From JAEZKC01 sp046538945 (GTDB lineage Bacteria > Fibrobacterota > Chitinivibrionia > Chitinivibrionales > Chitinispirillaceae): a stretch of 9,306 bases of DNA. Location of the stretch: NCBI GenBank assembly GCA_046538945.1, contig JBKHHW010000119.1, forward strand, positions 1-9,306. The letters run 5' to 3'. This document shows positions 4,547 through 9,306 of this stretch, piece after piece; position 1 is the stretch's first letter, and each line of letters begins with the position of its first letter. The position numbers and the translations under genes are program-made. The notes under the pieces were generated by a model. The model made no database searches and was not told the origin of the DNA. It was given only the letters and a program-made list of their open reading frames with translations.

Positions 4547-7210
4547 ATGCCCCGCAAATCAATCAGTGCTTTCCTATGCTTGATAAGCATCTACCTTGTT
4601 TCTGCATATGCCCAGAAACATGTAGATGTTCTGTACATAAATTCCTACCACAACGGTTATTTCTGGAGTGACGGTATACAGAAAGGCATCGAAACAACTC
4701 TGGGTCAGCACGAAAACATAAGGCTGCACACAGAGTACCTTGACACCAAAAGGCGTCCGGAAGTAATGGAAGAGCCGCTTTTTACCGAGATTCTCGAACG
4801 CAAATACAGAAACACGGCAGTAGAAGTCATTGTTGTTTCAGATGACAACGCTCTGATTTTCATCAAACGCATCCGTGACAGAATCTTCCCCGGAGTTCCG
4901 GTTGTTTTCTGCGGTATCAACAATCTGGATATCGCATCATTAAAAGATTTTGACAATGTCACCGGAGTGAACGAATCTGCGGATGTAAAGGAAACTGTTG
5001 AACTGATGCTGAAACTGCATCCCGGGACCGAACGCATTCTGGCCATCACCGACCTTTCGGAAACGGGTGCTCCCCTCTCGGCACAGTTCAAAAGAGTTGC
5101 TTCAGAAATGGAGGAAAAGGTAGAAATCATTCCAGTGGACACTGTTTCATTTTCAGAACTGCTTTCAACTCTGGACAATGCCGGGCCGGGAACACTTGTG
5201 CTGTACACGTTCTTTTTCCTGGATACTGAAGGAAGCACTTTCGAATACAATGAAGCCACCTACCACATTGTGAAACACTGCAAAGTACCTCTGTATTCCA
5301 CCTTCAATGTTTCTCCAGGCATCATAGGCGGCAAGGTTACCAGCGCATTTCTTCAGGGGAAGACCGCGGCCCGAATGGCCCTGAGGATTATCGGAGGAGA
5401 AGATCCCTCTGACATACCTATACAGATGCATAGTCCCAACAAGTTCATATTCGACTATCCCACTCTCGGGCGTTTCGGTATACCTCTGAAACGGCTGCCC
5501 CCAGGAAGTGAACTGCTCAACCGCCCTCCCAGTATTTGGGAAACACACCTGCGGTTCATAATTCTGATTGCTGTTGCTCTGGTTCTTCAGGCAGCAGCCA
5601 TTATACTTCTGATTGTCAGCAACCGCAAACGCAAAAGAATGGAAACGGCCCTGAGGATAAGCGAACGCAACTACCGGGAGATATTCAATGCCGTAAGCGA
5701 GGCGATTCTTCTGCATGATCTGCAGGGCAAAATTCTTGACTACAACGACTCCGCTCTGAAGATGTACGGATTCACCAGGGAACAGATGGACAAAGCCACT
5801 CTCGGCGATCTGATCGGTGAAGACTGGCCGAAAGTTGAAGATGATACCAAAAAGCTGGAAAAAGCCGTGACCGAGGGTCCTCAGATATTCGAACGCCTGG
5901 ACAGGCGTAACACCGACGGAAAGAAATTCTGGGTGGAAGTGGCTATCCGCAGTTCCCAGATAGGCGGCAAGGGGCGTATCCTTGCTGTGGTGAGAGATAT
6001 TTCAGAAAGAAAAAGAATAGAATCGGAGCTGCGCCGAAACGAACAGCAGCTCTACCAGGCCCAGAAACTGGAAGCCATCGGTAAACTGGCGGGAGGAATA
6101 GCCCACGATTTCAACAACCAGCTGACCGGAATCATGGGATTTGCAAACCTGCTCGGCATGGAGATCACCGATGAAACTCAGAAAAAACATATTGAAGATA
6201 TTGTGACCATCTGCGAAAATGCCGCCGAACTGGTCAAGGGTCTGCTTACCTTCGCACGCAAGGGACTGTTCGCTGCAGCTCCTATCGACGTACACGAGGT
6301 CATCGAAAGTGCCGCAAACCTGCTCACTCACACCCTCGACAAAAGAATCGCCATCAAAGCCGATCTCGAGGCAGCATTCCACACCATTGTGGGTGATCAC
6401 ACTCAGCTTCAGAGTGCCCTTCTGAATTTGGCTTTCAATGCCAGGGACGCTATGCCCCGGGGGGGAGAAATCATTTTTTCCACCGACAATGTCCGCATCA
6501 CGGATGTTTCCGAGCATGAACTGAACCCGCGGGATATACCGGGCGATTTCCTCAGAATCAGAATAGCCGACACTGGCGAGGGGATGAGCAAGGAGGCCAG
6601 GGAACATCTTTTCGAGCCCTTTTTCACCACCAAGCAACAGGGTAAGGGGACCGGTCTGGGTCTGGCGTCTGTCTATGGTCTGATAAAAACGCTGCGCGGT
6701 GCGATAGATGTGGAAAGCCAGGAAAAGAAGGGTACGTGCATTACGATAATTGTACCGGTGATCCGGAAGAAAATCCGCAAGACAAAACCCCGCAGGGCAC
6801 AGTCAGTTCTACCGGTGAAAAAGGGAGTCATTCTTCTGGTTGATGATGAAAGGACGGTGCGCGAAAGCACCTCCATTCTTCTGGGCAGATTGGGATATGA
6901 AATCGTACCCTGCTCCAACGGGGTGGAAGCTCTAAAGAGCTACGACAGCCGCCGTGAGGAAATAGATATGGTGATACTGGATATGATAATGCCCGGCATG
7001 GGGGGCAGGGAAACGTTTTTCAAGCTTAAAGAGAGAAACGAATCAATAAAAGTGATAGGCATTTCCGGTTATACCGATCACAATATGGATGAGATGCTCA
7101 ATAGCGGAATGGCCAAAATGATCATTAAACCGTTCACTGTCCAGGAGCTCTCTTCCGCGGTCGACGAAGTGTTTGCTTGCGGAAGAAAGCAGAGACGCCC
7201 CGATATGTGA
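4547..7210 (+). CDS. Hybrid sensor histidine kinase: periplasmic ABC-type binding domain, TM, PAS, HisKA, HATPase, receiver
   Basis: The 887-residue product starts with a signal peptide (cleavage near 22, SAYA|Q). Residues about 25-315 resemble the ABC-transporter substrate-binding fold (PF04392-like; VDVLYINSYHNGYFWSDGIQ), placed in the periplasm as the sensor. One membrane segment follows (about 337-357) with a KRKR stop-transfer. The cytoplasmic part is a PAS domain (about 371-490), HisKA with phospho-acceptor His520 in GGIAHDFNNQ, and an HATPase domain with N box Asn631 (NLAFNARDAM), G1 DTGEGM (675-680) and G2 GKGTGLGLASVYG (699-711). A receiver (about 760-876) completes it, with acidic pocket Asp766/Asp767, phospho-acceptor Asp812 (ILDMIMPG) and Lys861 (IIKPF). 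All catalytic residues are present, so it should be active. The start is chosen because it gives a clean signal peptide and fits the promoter; the Shine-Dalgarno site is weak. No response regulator or HPt gene adjoins it. The ligand is unknown. Confidence 0.92.
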   Translation: MPRKSISAFLCLISIYLVSAYAQKHVDVLYINSYHNGYFWSDGIQKGIETTLGQHENIRLHTEYLDTKRRPEVMEEPLFTEILERKYRNTAVEVIVVSDDNALIFIKRIRDRIFPGVPVVFCGINNLDIASLKDFDNVTGVNESADVKETVELMLKLHPGTERILAITDLSETGAPLSAQFKRVASEMEEKVEIIPVDTVSFSELLSTLDNAGPGTLVLYTFFFLDTEGSTFEYNEATYHIVKHCKVPLYSTFNVSPGIIGGKVTSAFLQGKTAARMALRIIGGEDPSDIPIQMHSPNKFIFDYPTLGRFGIPLKRLPPGSELLNRPPSIWETHLRFIILIAVALVLQAAAIILLIVSNRKRKRMETALRISERNYREIFNAVSEAILLHDLQGKILDYNDSALKMYGFTREQMDKATLGDLIGEDWPKVEDDTKKLEKAVTEGPQIFERLDRRNTDGKKFWVEVAIRSSQIGGKGRILAVVRDISERKRIESELRRNEQQLYQAQKLEAIGKLAGGIAHDFNNQLTGIMGFANLLGMEITDETQKKHIEDIVTICENAAELVKGLLTFARKGLFAAAPIDVHEVIESAANLLTHTLDKRIAIKADLEAAFHTIVGDHTQLQSALLNLAFNARDAMPRGGEIIFSTDNVRITDVSEHELNPRDIPGDFLRIRIADTGEGMSKEAREHLFEPFFTTKQQGKGTGLGLASVYGLIKTLRGAIDVESQEKKGTCITIIVPVIRKKIRKTKPRRAQSVLPVKKGVILLVDDERTVRESTSILLGRLGYEIVPCSNGVEALKSYDSRREEIDMVILDMIMPGMGGRETFFKLKERNESIKVIGISGYTDHNMDEMLNSGMAKMIIKPFTVQELSSAVDEVFACGRKQRRPDM

Positions 7211-7330
7211 TGGTAGAAGTTCATGGTTCAAACGTACCTCCCCTTCGCATTTACCCTAAAATGATGAACTGCTGATTTTCAGGGCGGCGCCTTTCCTCCG
7301 ACCAGGAAAAAACTCCGCACTTCTCCTCCT

Positions 7331-7347
7331 TTGGCACAGCTTTTGAT
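7331..7347 (+). promoter_or_regulatory. sigma54-like -24/-12 promoter candidate for the PRC-barrel gene
   Basis: TTGGCAC (7331-7337), five bases, then TTGAT (7343-7347) matches the RpoN pattern YTGGCAC-N5-TTGCW, with GG-to-G(C) spacing correct. The single important mismatch is A for C in the -12 dinucleotide (GA instead of GC). A start near 7358 would leave a leader of about 40 bases to the ATG at 7398. No clear sigma70 pair competes: TTGGCA with TATTCA has a spacer of only 15. No enhancer-binding activator is encoded in the window. Confidence 0.35.
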
Positions 7348-7397
7348 GCAGTATTCATCTACGGGAGTATCACTGTTATTTCCAAGGGAGGGTCGGC

Positions 7398-8189
7398 ATG
7401 TTTCAGACGGCAAAAAGGTTGAGCGGGATGCAGCTCCATGCCCAGGACGGTCATATTGGCAAAGTGGATGAATTCCTGTTTGATGATCAGAACTGGGCCG
7501 TACGTTATCTGGTGGCGGACATCGGTTCATGGCTTCTGGGCAGAAGGGTGCTTCTCTCGCCTGCGGCTTTGGGACAGGTGGAGGACCACAGCATAAGGGT
7601 GAACTACACCAAAGACCAGATCCGCAAAAGTCCCGACTACAACTCCGCCCAGCCCATTTCGCGACAGATGGAGCAGGAACTCCACGATTACTATTCCTGG
7701 CCCTATTACTGGGTGTACCCCAACCATTACAATTCCCTGGGGGGAGCTATCTACCCGGGACTCTCCTATCCTTCCGGTTTCCCTCAGCCGCTCATGGAGG
7801 AGCCGCTCACGGCCCGTGCTCTTGAGCAGGAGCAGGAGACGGAGGAAAGGGTCCGCAAATCACATCTGCGCAGTACAAAAGAGGTGGGAGGCTATCTGGT
7901 ACAGTCCAAAGATGAGGAGATCGGGCATGTGGAGGATTTCATAATGGATGACTCCAAATGGGTGATCCGCTATCTTATCGCCAACACCAGAGCGATTCTC
8001 CCCGGAAAAAAAGTGCTGCTTGCACCCCAGTGGATTCTTGGAATAGATTGGGGTGAGGCGAAGGTGTACGCCGATGTGTCAAGTGACCTCATCCGCAACG
8101 GACCCGATTATCACCCGGACATGAGACTTGACAGAGAATACGAAACCAGACTGTATGAATACTACCAGCGTCCCAAATACTGGACCTGA
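7398..8189 (+). CDS. Duplicated PRC-barrel domain protein
   Basis: The 263-residue soluble protein has no signal peptide and consists of two homologous halves. The first (about 4-105) and second (about 159-262) align throughout: IGKVDEFLFDDQNWAVRYLV with IGHVEDFIMDDSKWVIRYLI, GRRVLLSP with GKKVLLAP, RKSPDY with RNGPDY, and DYYSWPYYW with EYYQRPKYW at their ends. Each half is a PRC-barrel domain, a small beta-barrel found in RimM, photosynthetic reaction-centre H subunit and many stand-alone bacterial proteins, with an added aromatic tail. The linker (106-158) is rich in Pro, Gly, Tyr and then Glu. The start has AAGGGAGG (7385-7392 region) a few bases upstream. It lies 39 bases before the PAC2 gene and is probably co-transcribed. 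Related duplicated PRC proteins are often annotated as stress-related, but no function is demonstrated. Confidence 0.85.
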   Translation: MFQTAKRLSGMQLHAQDGHIGKVDEFLFDDQNWAVRYLVADIGSWLLGRRVLLSPAALGQVEDHSIRVNYTKDQIRKSPDYNSAQPISRQMEQELHDYYSWPYYWVYPNHYNSLGGAIYPGLSYPSGFPQPLMEEPLTARALEQEQETEERVRKSHLRSTKEVGGYLVQSKDEEIGHVEDFIMDDSKWVIRYLIANTRAILPGKKVLLAPQWILGIDWGEAKVYADVSSDLIRNGPDYHPDMRLDREYETRLYEYYQRPKYWT

Positions 8190-8228
8190 CAGGGGCTGCT
8201 GAGCAAACCCGGGGAGAAAACAGACTGT

Positions 8229-9146
8229 ATGGATCTTCTGAACAGACATCACTTCAATCAGTCTCCTTTGATGTTCGCGGCCTGGACCGGAGCGGGAAAC
8301 GTGGGAATTCTTTCCATAGATTACCTTAGGCGAAAACTGAATGCGCATCTGTTCGCGCAGATAGACATGAGTCAGTTTGTAACACCTGAATCGATTGTGG
8401 TGAACAAGGGAGTTGCCCACTTCCCCGATGCTCCCCAGAGCGTCTTCTATCATCACCACAACCCCGACATGGTCATTTTCGAAAGCAATGCCCACGCGGG
8501 AGGGAAAAACGATGTCGAGGTGATGAAGGCGATTCTGGAACTGGCCGGCGAGCTTCAGTCACCCCGAATCTACACCGCGGCGGCGTTGCCTCAATCCATG
8601 AGTCACACCGATCCCTCCAAAGTGCTTTTCGCCACCAACAACTCATCGCTCATTCCCGAACTGGAGCAAAGCGGCCTGAGCGCCATGGAGGAGGGAATGA
8701 TAAGCGGCCTCAACGGGCTGATGCTGGGGTTTGCCGCAAACAAGGGAATCGATGCGGTGTGTCTGCTCTCCACCATTCCCGCCTATGCCGGCGGACTCAC
8801 CTATCCCCGCGGCGCCATGGCGATCGTGAGAGCGATAGGAAAACTGGCCCGGGTTGAGGTGGACATGACCGAGCTGGAGGTGGACGCCACCAATGCCGAG
8901 CCGCTTTTTGACGACATAGAAGGCAAAATACGCGAGTTCTTCAACACCAGCCAGCTGGAGGCGCCCCAGGAGGGTGCGCCGGAGGTGGATCATCAGGAAG
9001 TGCCCCGGTATGTGATGGACAGAATAGAAAAACTGTTCGACGCGGCCGCAAAGGACCGCTCCAAAGCCCAGGAACTCAAAGGCGAACTCGACAAGTGGAA
9101 CCTGTATCACCTCTATGAAGACCGGTTTCTTGACCTTTTTGAGTAA
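8229..9146 (+). CDS. PAC2-family protein (proteasome assembly chaperone-like, ATP-grasp-related superfamily COG2047-type)
   Basis: The 305-residue cytosolic protein matches the PAC2 fold (PF09754 type). Features include the N-terminal FAAWTGAGNVG (16-26), the long central region MVIFESNAHAG, IYTAAALPQSM, and the signature MEEGMISGLNGLMLGFAANK (153-172) followed by VCLLSTIPAYAGGLTYPRGA (177-196). The core ends near 235. A Pro/Glu-rich linker (about 242-258) leads to two C-terminal helices (259-305). PAC2 proteins assist 20S proteasome assembly in eukaryotes and occur widely in archaea and bacteria, where their role is mostly unknown. No proteasome gene is present here. GGGGAG (8211-8216) lies 12 bases before the ATG, a rather long spacing. 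The gene is 39 bases downstream of the PRC-barrel gene, suggesting an operon. Confidence 0.85.
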   Translation: MDLLNRHHFNQSPLMFAAWTGAGNVGILSIDYLRRKLNAHLFAQIDMSQFVTPESIVVNKGVAHFPDAPQSVFYHHHNPDMVIFESNAHAGGKNDVEVMKAILELAGELQSPRIYTAAALPQSMSHTDPSKVLFATNNSSLIPELEQSGLSAMEEGMISGLNGLMLGFAANKGIDAVCLLSTIPAYAGGLTYPRGAMAIVRAIGKLARVEVDMTELEVDATNAEPLFDDIEGKIREFFNTSQLEAPQEGAPEVDHQEVPRYVMDRIEKLFDAAAKDRSKAQELKGELDKWNLYHLYEDRFLDLFE

Positions 9147-9306
9147 CGCTTTTCTCTTTGAACCGTCAGCTGTCCTCAGAAGACAGAGTCTCGCGGCGAA
9201 GCAGAGGTCAATTATCTGATCATTCCTTCACACGCATGCTTCTCTGTTTTCCGCAATCCTCTCCTCTGCGTGGCTCGTAAGCGAATCCATCTGTAGGGGA
9301 AGGTTC
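9147..9306. other. Right-end region with no supported gene
   Basis: These 160 bases after the PAC2 stop contain no convincing plus-strand reading frame and no clear terminator. The only hairpin seen is a weak one, CTGTC (9170-9174) with GACAG (9182-9186). On the minus strand a frame is open from the edge at 9305 to a TGA at 9230-9228 and ends ...AEERIAENREACV. It could be the tail of a convergent gene, but 25 codons are not enough to call it. Confidence 0.3.

Noticed and set aside
7292..7309. TTTCCT/AGGAAA hairpin after the kinase gene as a terminator
   Set aside because: The stem is only 6 bp, A/T-rich, and is followed by A residues rather than T on the transcribed strand.
8643..9110. Minus-strand open frame of 155 codons opposite the PAC2 gene
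   Set aside because: It lies wholly within a clear PAC2-family coding sequence and has no domain or ribosome-binding support.
9228..9305. Minus-strand frame as the tail of a convergent gene
   Set aside because: It is only 25 codons, and another minus-strand frame is open for a similar length, so chance cannot be excluded without more sequence.

Overview
The window comes from a Gram-negative (diderm) bacterium of roughly balanced base composition. It encodes an exported protein that ends like an outer-membrane beta-barrel, a CsgG-type lipoprotein with an outer-membrane sorting signal, and a periplasm-sensing hybrid histidine kinase. Several sigma70-like promoters can be read directly. The phylum cannot be fixed by eye; the mix of genes (solitary FabF, PAC2 protein, ABC-sensor hybrid kinase) would fit Fibrobacterota/Chitinispirillales-like or deltaproteobacterial-type lineages, but this is only a guess. 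There is no RNA gene, CRISPR array, insertion sequence or phage gene. The region looks chromosomal and mostly housekeeping or regulatory.

Layout. (1) 1-165: probable start of a minus-strand gene leaving the left edge, then a short divergent intergenic region. (2) 166-1065 (+): exported, predicted outer-membrane barrel protein with an odd cysteine cluster near its N-terminus. (3) 1097-1136: strong inverted repeat between two convergent genes, probably a two-way terminator. (4) 3059-1179 (-): a two-gene operon, tetR-family regulator then fabF. Its promoter core is overlaid by a perfect 20-bp palindrome, and the fabF ribosome-binding site lies inside the end of the regulator gene. (5) 3263-4393 (+): CsgG-like lipoprotein with a TPR-like tail, its own promoter and a hairpin terminator. 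(6) 4547-7210 (+): 887-residue hybrid histidine kinase (ABC-type periplasmic binding domain, TM, PAS, HisKA, HATPase, receiver) behind a clear sigma70 promoter. (7) 7398-9146 (+): a probable two-gene unit of a duplicated PRC-barrel protein and a PAC2-family protein, preceded by a sigma54-like sequence. (8) 9147-9306: no supported gene.

How the genes fit together. The best-supported circuit is the autoregulated tetR-fabF operon. A TetR-family repressor appears to control its own promoter and with it a complete beta-ketoacyl-ACP synthase II, which suggests lipid composition adjusted to a small-molecule signal. The other genes form independent short units. Nothing clearly establishes a wholly new system. 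The more unusual points are the operator/promoter overlap, the cysteine cluster, the duplicated PRC-barrel protein paired with PAC2, and the solitary hybrid kinase with no adjacent regulator.
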